A stretch of DNA of 64,000 nucleotides, taken from the NCBI RefSeq assembly GCF_021764745.1, contig NZ_JAETXX010000001.1, forward strand, positions 620,001 through 684,000. The letters are read 5' to 3'. A program made the translations under genes and the position numbers. The DNA comes from Joostella atrarenae (GTDB taxonomy: Bacteria; Bacteroidota; Bacteroidia; Flavobacteriales; Flavobacteriaceae). The notes under the pieces were generated by a model. The model saw only the letters and a list, made by a program, of their open reading frames with translations. It did not search any database and was not told where the DNA came from. The stretch's first letter is position 1. Each line of letters starts with the position of its first letter. Positions 34,075 through 42,575 of the stretch are shown here, piece by piece.

Positions 34075-36384
34075 ATGAAACTAAAAAATATATCAACAGC
34101 CATATTAGCTAGCCTTTTAGGAGTTGTAGCAATGGCTCAGGAGAAGAAAAATAACCACGATCAAGAAATCAACGCGCTTATAAAGAAAATGACCGTTGAG
34201 GAGAAAGTGGGACAAATGGCGCAAATCACGCTAGATGTTATAGGAAAAGGGAACGACCGTTATACTAGTTTCGAACCTTTGCAGCTCGATCAAGATGAGA
34301 TGAAAAAAGCATTGGGAGATTACCATATCGGGTCGGTTTTAAATACGGCAAATAACCGCGCATTATCTAAAGAAAAATGGTTTGATATTATTAAGGAGAT
34401 TCAAGACTTTTCTATTGATAAAACTAGACTCGGGATTCCAAATATCTATGGGGTAGATGAAATTCATGGAGCTACTTATACAGCTGGAGCAACAATGTTT
34501 CCGCAGCAAATAGCGCAAGGAGCAGCTAGAAACCCTGAATTAACAAAAAGAGGAGCGGAGATTACTGCTTACGAAACTCGTGCTAGTAATATTCCGTGGT
34601 CTTTTTCTCCAGTTTTAGATTTAGGTATGGACCCAAGATTTTCAAGAATGTGGGAGTCTTTTGGTGAGGATCCATATTTATGTACAGTACTTGGAGTAGC
34701 TGCTATTGATGGATATGAAGGAGAGGATAATGATATTTCGGACCCTACAAAAGTGGCGGTAAGTTTAAAGCATTTTCTTGGTTATCACGCTACTATTTCT
34801 GGGAAGGATAGAACGCCGTCTTATATTCCTGAAGATGCATTAAGAGAATATCATTTACCTGCTTTTAAAGCTGCTATTGAGGCTGGAGCACACACTATTA
34901 TGATTAATTCTGGAATTATAAATGGAGTTCCTGTACATGCTAATTATGAGTTGTTAACGAAGCTTCTTAAAGAAGAATTAGGTTTTGAAGGTTTGGTAGT
35001 TACCGATTGGGCAGATATTGAAAACTTGCATAGAAGAGACCGTATTGCTGCTACAGATAAAGAAGCTATTATGTTGGCTATAAACGCTGGGATAGATATG
35101 TCTATGATTCCTTATAATTATGAGGTTTTCTGTGATGGATTGATAGCATTAGTGAAAGAAGGTAAGGTCAAAGAAGCTCGTTTAGATGATGCTGTAAGGA
35201 GAATTTTAAAAGTAAAATATGCTCTTGGTCTTTTTGAAAACCCAAATACTAATCACAAAGATTATCCAGAGTTTGGGAGTAAAAAACATGAGCAGGATTC
35301 TTATGATATGGCAGCTGAAGCAATTACATTGCTAAAAAATGAGAATAATATTCTTCCATTGAAAAAAGGGACTAAGGTATTGGTAACAGGACCAAATGCT
35401 AATTCTATGCGTACACTTAATGGGGCATGGACATATTCTTGGCAAGGAGAGAAAACTCCTGAATTTGCAGAGCAGTATAACACTATTTTAGAAGCAGTAC
35501 AGCAAATTAATGGAGAAGAAAATACTGTTTTTGTTGAAGGTGTTTCTTATAAAATGGACGGCAGTTATTATGAAGAGGAGAAAAATGATTTTGATAAAGC
35601 TATAGAAGCTGCCAAAGGTGTAGACGTTATTTTTCTTTGTTTAGGAGAGAATACCTATACAGAAAAGCCAGGAGATTTAAACGATTTATATATTTCTGAT
35701 GATCAAACAGAGCTAGCATTGAAATTAGCGGAAACAGGAAAGCCTGTTGTCTTGATTTTAAATGAAGGACGTCCGCGAATAATTAGTAAGTTCGAAAGAC
35801 AGACAAGTGCAATTGTACAGACGTATTTACCTGGGAATTTTGGTGGTGACGCATTGGCTGACATACTTTTTGGAGAGGTAAATCCTTCTGGGAAGTTACC
35901 ATATACATATCCAAGATATCCTAATGCTACAATTCCATATATCCATAAACCTTCTGAAGAGCAAAAGAAAGCTGAAGGCGTTTATAACTATGAAGCAGAT
36001 TACAATCCGCAGTTTCGATTTGGTTTTGGTTTGAGTTATACCACTTTTGAGTATAGTAATCTTAAATTAAGTGCTCAAACTATTAAAAAGGGAGCTGATG
36101 TTGAGGTTTCGGTGGAGGTAGAAAATATAGGTAAAAGAATAGGAAAAGAAGTTGTAGAATTATACACTTCTGATAAATATGCGAGTAGCGTTACTCCAGA
36201 TGTAAAGAGACTCCGTAGATTCCAAAAAATAGAGTTGAAACCTGGAGAGCGTAAAACAGTGAAATTTGTTTTACATCCAAAAGACATGAGCTATTTTGGA
36301 CAGAATGGAAAAGAAATTCTTGAAGCTGGTGCTTTTGAAGTTATAATTAATGACTTGGTAAAAGAATTTAACGTAACCCAATAA
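34075..36384 (+). CDS. bglX: GH3 beta-glucosidase (BglX type)
   Basis: A 769-residue periplasmic enzyme that releases glucose from the non-reducing end of beta-gluco-oligosaccharides. The signal peptide ends at AMAQ. The GH3 N-terminal barrel has KHFLGYHA and the nucleophile Asp311 in VVTDWADIE. An alpha/beta sandwich follows (LVTGPNAN, LCLGENTYTEKPGDLNDL), then a C-terminal fibronectin-like domain (VSVEVENIGKRIGKEVVELY). It is the last gene of the PUL and ends before a strong terminator. Confidence 0.95.
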   Translation: MKLKNISTAILASLLGVVAMAQEKKNNHDQEINALIKKMTVEEKVGQMAQITLDVIGKGNDRYTSFEPLQLDQDEMKKALGDYHIGSVLNTANNRALSKEKWFDIIKEIQDFSIDKTRLGIPNIYGVDEIHGATYTAGATMFPQQIAQGAARNPELTKRGAEITAYETRASNIPWSFSPVLDLGMDPRFSRMWESFGEDPYLCTVLGVAAIDGYEGEDNDISDPTKVAVSLKHFLGYHATISGKDRTPSYIPEDALREYHLPAFKAAIEAGAHTIMINSGIINGVPVHANYELLTKLLKEELGFEGLVVTDWADIENLHRRDRIAATDKEAIMLAINAGIDMSMIPYNYEVFCDGLIALVKEGKVKEARLDDAVRRILKVKYALGLFENPNTNHKDYPEFGSKKHEQDSYDMAAEAITLLKNENNILPLKKGTKVLVTGPNANSMRTLNGAWTYSWQGEKTPEFAEQYNTILEAVQQINGEENTVFVEGVSYKMDGSYYEEEKNDFDKAIEAAKGVDVIFLCLGENTYTEKPGDLNDLYISDDQTELALKLAETGKPVVLILNEGRPRIISKFERQTSAIVQTYLPGNFGGDALADILFGEVNPSGKLPYTYPRYPNATIPYIHKPSEEQKKAEGVYNYEADYNPQFRFGFGLSYTTFEYSNLKLSAQTIKKGADVEVSVEVENIGKRIGKEVVELYTSDKYASSVTPDVKRLRRFQKIELKPGERKTVKFVLHPKDMSYFGQNGKEILEAGAFEVIINDLVKEFNVTQ

Positions 36385-36445
36385 CCTGACCTACTGGTTA
36401 ATTTTCCCCTCAAAAAGATCTTAGATTTAATATAGTTAAGGTCAA

Positions 36446-36475
36446 AAAAAAGAGGCTTCGCAGAAGCCTCTTTTT
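36446..36475. terminator. Bidirectional terminator at the PUL end
   Basis: AGAGGCTTC-GCA-GAAGCCTCT with A and T runs on the two sides, between the convergent GH3 and enoyl-CoA hydratase genes. Confidence 0.92.
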
Positions 36476-36481
36476 GTATTT

Positions 36482-37258
36482 TTATTTTCCAGGGAAATCA
36501 GCTTTTCGTTTTTCTAAGAAAGCTGTAGTTCCTTCTTTAAAATCTTCAGTTCCGAAACACTCACCAAAGGATTCTATTTCTTTATTGTAACCGCTATTGC
36601 TAAATCCAGCATTTATAGAATTAATGGCGGCAGCAATTGCAACAGGTGAGTTTTTAATTATTTTACCAGCAATTCTTTTACAGAAAGGAATGAGTTCCTC
36701 TTGTGCAACCATATGGTTTATCAGTCCAGACATTAACGCTTGTTCTGTGCCTATCATCCCAGCGGTTAATATCATTTCCATAGCACGTCCTTTACCTACT
36801 AATTGTGGGAGTCTTTGCGTACCTCCATAACCAGGAATTACACCCAAAGAAGTCTCTGGAAGTCCCATGCGAGCATTGTCACTTGCAATTCTAAAATGGC
36901 AAGCCATCGCAAGTTCTAATCCGCCACCTAAAGCAAAACCATTTATGGCTGCAATTACAGGTGTTTGCATGCGCTCCACTTGATTAAATAGTAATTCTTG
37001 CCCTTTTGCAGCTAGTTGTGAACCTTCATAAACCGAAAAGTCAGCAAATTCTGCAATATCTGCACCAGCAACAAAAGCCTTTTCTCCAGCTCCAGTAATG
37101 ATGACAAGGCGAACATCTTCGTTTTCATCTAAATCTTTAAAAGCATGATGAAGCTCTTCAATAGTTGCTCTGTTAAGGGCATTTAATTTTTTTGGTCTGT
37201 TGATAGTAATTAAACCGATTTGGTCTTCAATTTCAATCAATATATTTTTAGGATCCAT
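36482..37258 (-). CDS. Enoyl-CoA hydratase/isomerase
   Basis: A 258-residue crotonase-fold enzyme that adds water to trans-2-enoyl-CoA in fatty-acid or amino-acid breakdown. The oxyanion-hole region is AFVAGADIAEF. Both catalytic glutamates are present: GFALGGGLELAMA and GLPETSLGVIPGYGGTQRL. Length is normal. It is 18 nt downstream of the sensor kinase gene on the same strand, with which it may be co-transcribed. Confidence 0.93.
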   Translation of the reverse strand: MDPKNILIEIEDQIGLITINRPKKLNALNRATIEELHHAFKDLDENEDVRLVIITGAGEKAFVAGADIAEFADFSVYEGSQLAAKGQELLFNQVERMQTPVIAAINGFALGGGLELAMACHFRIASDNARMGLPETSLGVIPGYGGTQRLPQLVGKGRAMEMILTAGMIGTEQALMSGLINHMVAQEELIPFCKRIAGKIIKNSPVAIAAAINSINAGFSNSGYNKEIESFGECFGTEDFKEGTTAFLEKRKADFPGK

Positions 37259-37276
37259 ACCTTTCTTTTATTTTTC

Positions 37277-38746
37277 TTATTCAGATTGTGCCTTAAATTT
37301 AGGAAAAGAAACTGTAAATACCGTGCCTTTACCTAAAACAGATGATAAACATATGTGTCCGTTATAAGTTTCCACAATATTTTTTACCATTCCTAATCCT
37401 AATCCCATTCCACTTGTTTTGGTGGTGAATTTAGGTTCAAATATTTTTTCTTGATTTTCTTCAGCAATACCAATCCCATTATCTGAAACAGAAATTTTTA
37501 CTTCGTCTTCATCAGAATATACATTTACTACAATTTTAGGATCATCATTTTCTGTAATCGCTTGTGTGGCATTTTTCACTAGATTGGTAATTACTCTAAT
37601 AAGCTGTGTACGGTCTAATTTGGCAATTATTTCTTTTTCATCAGTAATAAAACGGATATAATCTTCATTAAAAATATCTACTGATAGTTTTACAACTTCA
37701 ATAACATTTAGTGTCTCATTTTGTTGAGCAGGCATGTTCGCAAAACTTCCAAAGGCGGATGCAATGCTGCTCATGGTATCTATTTGCTGAATTAGCGTTT
37801 TTGAAAACTCATCAATTTTATGTTTAGCATTCTCATCGGAAGGATCGAATTTTTGCTGAAAGCTCTGCACGCTTAAACGCATTGGAGTAAGTGGGTTTTT
37901 AATCTCGTGAGCTACTTGTTTAGCCATCTCTCGCCACGCTTGTTCGCGTTCGCTTTTTGCTAAGAGAGCTGCACTTTTTTCCAGTTCATCAATCATTCCG
38001 TTGTAACCATCTACAAGAGCTCCTATTTCTTCACTTGGATCGTCTAAAAGTATTTTCTGATTCTGTTTACTCAACCTAGTTTGCTGTAATTTCTCACTTA
38101 TAGCTTTTAAAGATCTTGTGATGTATTTGGATATTATATAGGCCAACATTACTGCTAGCACTAATAATAAGACGTAAACTGCAGCCAAGCGAAGTAAAAA
38201 TTCTTTTAGCTCGTCATTATTAAATGTATCGTCTTCGTAATATGGAATATGTAAAATCCCGATAGGTTTAAACTTAGGATCTAAAATATAACTGTATGCA
38301 GATTGGAATCTGTTTCCTGCAGTTTTAGTTTTCTCGATATATCTTTTTTTGGAACTAGCAGATAGTCCATGGATAATACTGTAGTCTAAATCGTCATAAA
38401 AATCATCCTGCTCTATTCTAGGTTTAGAGCTTAATATAAGTCTCCCTTCTAGGTCGTAAACATTAAAATTAATATCTAAAACATCGGAAGCCTCGTAGAT
38501 TGCATGCTTATATTCCAGAATATATTTTAGATTGTCTGTCTTTACTTCCCAAGTAGTATTTTTTAAGATGTAATCTATTTGAGCATTAAGCTGGTCTTCC
38601 TTGCGTTGCAAGTATTCTTTGTGGTAATCTTCTGCTTGCTCTTTATATTGGTATATAGTAACGCCTGCAATTAGCACGGAGGCTAAAATCACAATGAAGA
38701 TCATGGTGAAAAAAATGCGCGTTCTAAGCGATAATTTATTGTACAC
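37277..38746 (-). CDS. NtrY-like sensor histidine kinase, orphan
   Basis: A 489-residue inner-membrane kinase. Order: TM helix (~12-30), periplasmic sensor (~31-180), second TM (~185-205), HAMP (~206-260), H-box (QVAHEIKNPLTPMRLS), N-box (NLVKNATQAI), G1 (DNGIGI) and G2 (GMGLGLGMVKNI). The phosphorylated His is in HEIKNP. The NPLTPMRLS sequence is typical of NtrY-type kinases, whose partners are NtrC-type regulators. None is adjacent. The signal sensed is unknown. Confidence 0.92.
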   Translation of the reverse strand: MYNKLSLRTRIFFTMIFIVILASVLIAGVTIYQYKEQAEDYHKEYLQRKEDQLNAQIDYILKNTTWEVKTDNLKYILEYKHAIYEASDVLDINFNVYDLEGRLILSSKPRIEQDDFYDDLDYSIIHGLSASSKKRYIEKTKTAGNRFQSAYSYILDPKFKPIGILHIPYYEDDTFNNDELKEFLLRLAAVYVLLLVLAVMLAYIISKYITRSLKAISEKLQQTRLSKQNQKILLDDPSEEIGALVDGYNGMIDELEKSAALLAKSEREQAWREMAKQVAHEIKNPLTPMRLSVQSFQQKFDPSDENAKHKIDEFSKTLIQQIDTMSSIASAFGSFANMPAQQNETLNVIEVVKLSVDIFNEDYIRFITDEKEIIAKLDRTQLIRVITNLVKNATQAITENDDPKIVVNVYSDEDEVKISVSDNGIGIAEENQEKIFEPKFTTKTSGMGLGLGMVKNIVETYNGHICLSSVLGKGTVFTVSFPKFKAQSE

Positions 38747-38957
38747 TGGCGTGGCTTTTCTTTTTTGTCAGCAGTAAAAAAAATTAATACTGATTTTAAT
38801 TTTAAATATAACAATAATTAAGCCAACATATAATAGAAGCATATGCTTAATTAAAAGAAGAAAAAGAGTCCTAATATTTTGTAGCCAAACTATCACTACC
38901 TATGTAGTTAGGAAACGTTGGGTTTGTATTCTTAAGAATGTATGCTCTTTATAAAAA

Positions 38958-39566
38958 TTAGGTTGGTATTTTATCGTGTACTTTAGTGTGCTTTCCATCA
39001 TTCCAAAGTGTTAGAATATCTGTTCCAACTTGAGCGCCACTTCCAGCAGCAATTGCAAACTGACTACGCCAACCTGCTAATGTTCCAGCAACATAAATAC
39101 CATCAGTAACAATATGATTTGTATTTTTTAACTGAATTCTATTCTTTTCAGCGGGACTTAAAGCATGTGGCTCCATGTATTGCTTCAGCCCTTCAATATC
39201 AAACATATCTGTATATCCAAGCGCTATTACAACAAGCTTAGATTGGTAGCTACTTTTGTTGGTTGTTACCGTAAAATTTCCAGCATTTCCAGTAATTGAA
39301 ACAACTTTTTCTGAATGGATTTGAGAAACATGTGGGTACAGAGTAGCGAGTTGCTTTTTACCTTCATTTAAAATATCCATTCCTGTAGTACCAGGTGCAA
39401 TTCCGAGAACGTTATTGAATAATGCAGATTGTAAGTGAGATGCTTTTTGATGCATTACAATCCCAATCTTTTTGTCTTTAGCATAAGCAGTTTTATTTGC
39501 AGAACCTACAACAAGTGCACATTGCATTCCTGCTGCGCCACCACCTATAATTAAAACATCGAACAT
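38958..39566 (-). CDS. Short FAD-dependent oxidoreductase
   Basis: A 202-residue protein with the N-terminal FAD motif DVLIIGGGAAGMQCALV and the C-terminal TDGIYVAGTLAGW, both typical of thioredoxin-reductase-like flavoproteins. It lacks an NADPH domain and the CxxC pair, so it cannot be a normal thioredoxin reductase. The size is that of stand-alone flavoprotein domains. Its ATG overlaps the stop of the upstream 67-residue gene by 1 nt (TAATG), so the two are probably coupled. Confidence 0.82.
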   Translation of the reverse strand: MFDVLIIGGGAAGMQCALVVGSANKTAYAKDKKIGIVMHQKASHLQSALFNNVLGIAPGTTGMDILNEGKKQLATLYPHVSQIHSEKVVSITGNAGNFTVTTNKSSYQSKLVVIALGYTDMFDIEGLKQYMEPHALSPAEKNRIQLKNTNHIVTDGIYVAGTLAGWRSQFAIAAGSGAQVGTDILTLWNDGKHTKVHDKIPT

Positions 39567-39769
39567 TACTCTTTCTCTTTTATTTTTTGCTGAATTTTTT
39601 TAGACTGATAGAAAATAGCAAGCAGTAATATTGCGCAAAGAGCGGCAAATATTCCAATAACAGCAACAAGGCTATCTCCCTCTAATAAATTGTTATAATC
39701 TAACATGGTAACATTAAAAGCTATCATGGCAACTGCAGCTATAATAAGTATAATAGTAAGTACTTTCAT
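39566..39769 (-). CDS. Small two-helix membrane protein (67 aa)
   Basis: Not recognised. Two membrane helices (~4-22 and ~34-53) are separated by a short acidic loop (DYNNLLEGDSL) and followed by a lysine-rich tail (QSKKIQQKIKEKE) that should face the cytoplasm. It overlaps the start of the flavoprotein gene by 1 nt, so it may anchor or partner that protein. No catalytic residues are visible. Confidence 0.75.
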   Translation of the reverse strand: MKVLTIILIIAAVAMIAFNVTMLDYNNLLEGDSLVAVIGIFAALCAILLLAIFYQSKKIQQKIKEKE

Positions 39770-39834
39770 GTGATTACTTTTTTGTCTTTCGACGTTTTTT
39801 TATTTTCTGATATTCTCAGAAAGGCTTCTTTTGT

Positions 39835-40407
39835 TTAAAATAATCCAGTAACGTTACTTGCAAATAACTTTACTGAAATTGCTAACAAAATTACACCAAA
39901 AATTTTACGAATAACAGCTAATCCAGATTTACCTAGCACCTTTCCGATTTTACTTGATGATTTTAACACTAGATAAACTATGCAAATATTTACAATAATG
40001 GCAACAATTATGTTTTCTACGTGGAATTCTGCACGTATAGAAAGTAACGTTGTCATTGTTCCGGCACCTGCAATTAATGGGAAGGCTAACGGAACGATTG
40101 AAGCCGTTTCTGGAGCGTCATCTTTATACAACGTGATTCCTAATATCATTTCTATAGCTAGAAAAAATAAAATAAATGCACCGGCTACAGCAAATGAGTT
40201 TACATCTATACCAATAAGGTTTAGAATTTCTTCTCCAATAAATAAGAAGGCAATCATAATTATAGCGGCAACAATTGAAGCCTTTTCAGACTGAATATGG
40301 CCTACTTTATTCCTTAAATCTACAATAATAGGTACGTTTCCAACGATATCTATAACTGCAAATAGAATCATTCCTGCTGTAAATATTTCCTTAAGATCAA
40401 AATTCAT
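39835..40407 (-). CDS. MarC-family membrane protein
   Basis: A 190-residue protein with about six membrane helices. Family features include FAVIDIVGNVPI near the N-terminus, ASIVPLAFPLIAGAGTMTTLLS, and FGVILLAISVKL at the end. MarC was once linked to drug resistance in E. coli, but the function of the family is not known. It sits 66 nt upstream of the 67-residue gene on the same strand. Confidence 0.92.
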   Translation of the reverse strand: MNFDLKEIFTAGMILFAVIDIVGNVPIIVDLRNKVGHIQSEKASIVAAIIMIAFLFIGEEILNLIGIDVNSFAVAGAFILFFLAIEMILGITLYKDDAPETASIVPLAFPLIAGAGTMTTLLSIRAEFHVENIIVAIIVNICIVYLVLKSSSKIGKVLGKSGLAVIRKIFGVILLAISVKLFASNVTGLF

Positions 40408-40518
40408 AACTAAAAATTTTAAAAAGCGTGCAAAGCTATAAATAACTTATTGATTTATAGCTCCTAAATCGAATAAAAAATAGAGATTTTTTTTACAGTT
40501 TCTGCTTGCCAAAATTGG

Positions 40519-40526
40519 TATATTTG
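40519..40526 (+). promoter_or_regulatory. -7 promoter box next to the DUF3109 start
   Basis: TATATTTG matches TAnnTTTG and ends only 4 nt before the ATG at 40531, so the transcript should be leaderless or nearly so. Confidence 0.5.
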
Positions 40527-40530
40527 CAGC

Positions 40531-41100
40531 ATGTTTCAAATAGGAAAAACCATAGTATCCGAAGAGATTTTGGAGAACGATTTTGTATGCAACCTGTCGG
40601 CTTGTAAAGGGGCTTGTTGTGTAGATGGAGAGGCTGGTGCTCCAGTAGAAGATGAGGAAATTAGTGTTTTGGAAGAAATATATCCTAAAGTAAAGCCATT
40701 TTTACGAAAAGAGGGAATTGCTTCTATAGAGAAAAATGGTACGTATGTAAAAGGAGAAGATGGTGAGTGGGAAACTCCACTTGTTAACGGGAGTGAATGT
40801 GCGTATGTTACTTTTGCAGATAATGGAACCGCTCTTTGTGGAATCGAGCAGGCTTATAACGCGGGAGAAGTGTCTTGGAAAAAGCCAGTTTCTTGTTACT
40901 TATATCCAGTTAGAATAAAGCAATACCAAGAATTTGCAGCTGTAAATTATCATAAATGGCATATTTGTGATGATGCATGTTCGTTAGGAAAGGAACTTCA
41001 GGTGCCTGTCTATAAATTTGTAAAAAACGCACTTATAGAAAAATTTGGCGAAGATTGGTATAAAGAATTAGAAGTAGTAGCTAAAGATCTAGGATATTAA
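40531..41100 (+). CDS. DUF3109 family cysteine-rich protein
   Basis: A 189-residue soluble protein with conserved cysteines in three clusters: CNLSACKGACC near residues 20-30, a central CAYVTF...ALCGIEQAYNAG and SCYLYPVRI, and a C-terminal WHICDDACSLG. The pattern resembles YkgJ-like metal or iron-sulfur proteins. DUF3109 has no proven function. The start is fixed by the promoter box four bases before the ATG. It is followed by a terminator, so it is monocistronic. Confidence 0.9.
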   Translation: MFQIGKTIVSEEILENDFVCNLSACKGACCVDGEAGAPVEDEEISVLEEIYPKVKPFLRKEGIASIEKNGTYVKGEDGEWETPLVNGSECAYVTFADNGTALCGIEQAYNAGEVSWKKPVSCYLYPVRIKQYQEFAAVNYHKWHICDDACSLGKELQVPVYKFVKNALIEKFGEDWYKELEVVAKDLGY

Positions 41101-41134
41101 TTTGTAGTCCTAAAAAGATAAAATTTATTTTATA

Positions 41135-41168
41135 AAAGTCTATGCAGTTACAACTGCATAGACTTTTT
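41135..41168 (+). terminator. Terminator after DUF3109
   Basis: A 15-bp perfect inverted repeat (AAAGTCTATGCAGTT / AACTGCATAGACTTT) with a minimal loop and a T run. Confidence 0.9.
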
Positions 41169-41479
41169 TTGTTTTGAACCGCTAGCGTTGTTTTTGTTTT
41201 TTGAAATGAATTTCAACCTTATTTATGGCTCTTTATCGTGATATTACATGAGTTCTCAGCGTTATTTTATATGGAATATCTTACTTTTCAACATTTTGAT
41301 TAACAATGGCTTAACAGTCCGCTGTTTATCAGTACTTAAGATACATTTCAACAGTTCTTGTTAAAAACTTTTAAAATTATGTATGTTAATAACCTTTCAA
41401 TTTAGCCGACATTTTTCAATCTTTGTTAGTCCCCGGCCACAAGAAAATTCAAATTTCAAAACGCTAAAAATCAGAATAA
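41169..41479 (+). promoter_or_regulatory. nrdB: nrdB upstream region with four TTAACA/TGTTAA motifs
   Basis: A gene-free stretch. TTAACA occurs at 41300-41305 and 41311-41316 (11 bp apart), and its complement TGTTAA at 41359-41364 and 41384-41389. AATCTTTG at 41418-41425 is one base off the -7 box. No classical NrdR box was seen. The motif set may be the binding array of an RNR regulator, but that is inferred. Confidence 0.4.
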
Positions 41480-42460
41480 ATGTCAGCAGAAGTAGAACCA
41501 ATCTTACAAGAAAATAAAGACCGATTTGTTATTTTTCCAATTCAGCACCATGATATTTGGGAATGGTATAAAAAGCAAGAGGCTTGTTTTTGGACTGCAG
41601 AAGAAATTGATTTACATCAGGATTTATCAGACTGGAAAGATAAACTTAATGATGACGAGCGTTATTTTATAAAACACATTTTAGCATTTTTTGCTGCATC
41701 AGATGGAATTGTAAATGAAAATTTAGCTGAGAACTTTGTAAATGAAGTGCAGTATTCTGAAGCTAAATTCTTTTATGGTTTTCAAATAATGATGGAGAAT
41801 ATTCATTCAGAAACCTATTCGTTATTAATAGATACATATGTTAAGAATGAAAAAGAAAAGAATCAACTTTTTAAAGCGATAGAGAATTTTCCAGCTATTA
41901 AAAAGAAAGCAGATTGGGCTTTAAAATGGATTGAATCTCCAAGTTTTGCAGAGCGATTAATTGCTTTTGCTGCGGTAGAAGGGATTTTCTTTTCTGGAGC
42001 ATTTTGTTCTATCTTTTGGTTGAAAAAACGTGGGCTAATGCCAGGATTAACATTTTCTAATGAGTTAATCTCTCGTGATGAAGGGATGCACTGTGATTTT
42101 GCAGTACACCTACATAATACACACTTAAAAAATAAAGTAAGCAAAGAGCGTATCAAGGAGATTATTGTAGATGCATTAGATATCGAAAGAGAGTTTATTA
42201 CCGAGTCGCTTCCTGCGAGTTTAATTGGAATGAATGCTACTTTAATGACCCAGTATCTTGAGTTTGTTACCGATAGACTTTTAGTGGAACTGGAATGTGA
42301 GAAAATTTATAATTCTACAAATCCATTTGATTTCATGGACATGATTTCCCTACAAGGAAAAACAAATTTCTTTGAGAAGCGTGTTTCAGAATATCAAAAA
42401 GCGGGTGTACTTAGTAAAGATGATGAAGATCAGAAAATAAGCTTCGACGCAGATTTCTAA
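41480..42460 (+). CDS. nrdB: Class Ia ribonucleotide reductase, small subunit
   Basis: A 326-residue subunit with the di-iron centre and stable tyrosyl radical. The metal- and radical-site motif is [17 protein letters not shown], with Tyr113 at the radical position. EGIFFSG and [10 protein letters not shown] supply further iron ligands. Several stretches ([49 protein letters not shown]) are nearly identical to the animal R2 protein, as expected for the subclass shared by Bacteroidota and eukaryotes. nrdA follows after 115 nt. Confidence 0.98.
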   Translation: MSAEVEPILQENKDRFVIFPIQHHDIWEWYKKQEACFWTAEEIDLHQDLSDWKDKLNDDERYFIKHILAFFAASDGIVNENLAENFVNEVQYSEAKFFYGFQIMMENIHSETYSLLIDTYVKNEKEKNQLFKAIENFPAIKKKADWALKWIESPSFAERLIAFAAVEGIFFSGAFCSIFWLKKRGLMPGLTFSNELISRDEGMHCDFAVHLHNTHLKNKVSKERIKEIIVDALDIEREFITESLPASLIGMNATLMTQYLEFVTDRLLVELECEKIYNSTNPFDFMDMISLQGKTNFFEKRVSEYQKAGVLSKDDEDQKISFDADF

Positions 42461-42575
42461 AGAGAAAATATAATTAGGAGGGAACTCCAAAATTCATAAA
42501 TTATTTTAATATAGCTCAAGTTTGTAGAGGCTTGAGTAGGAATAACTATCCTTTAATTTTTAAATATTGTAGCGT

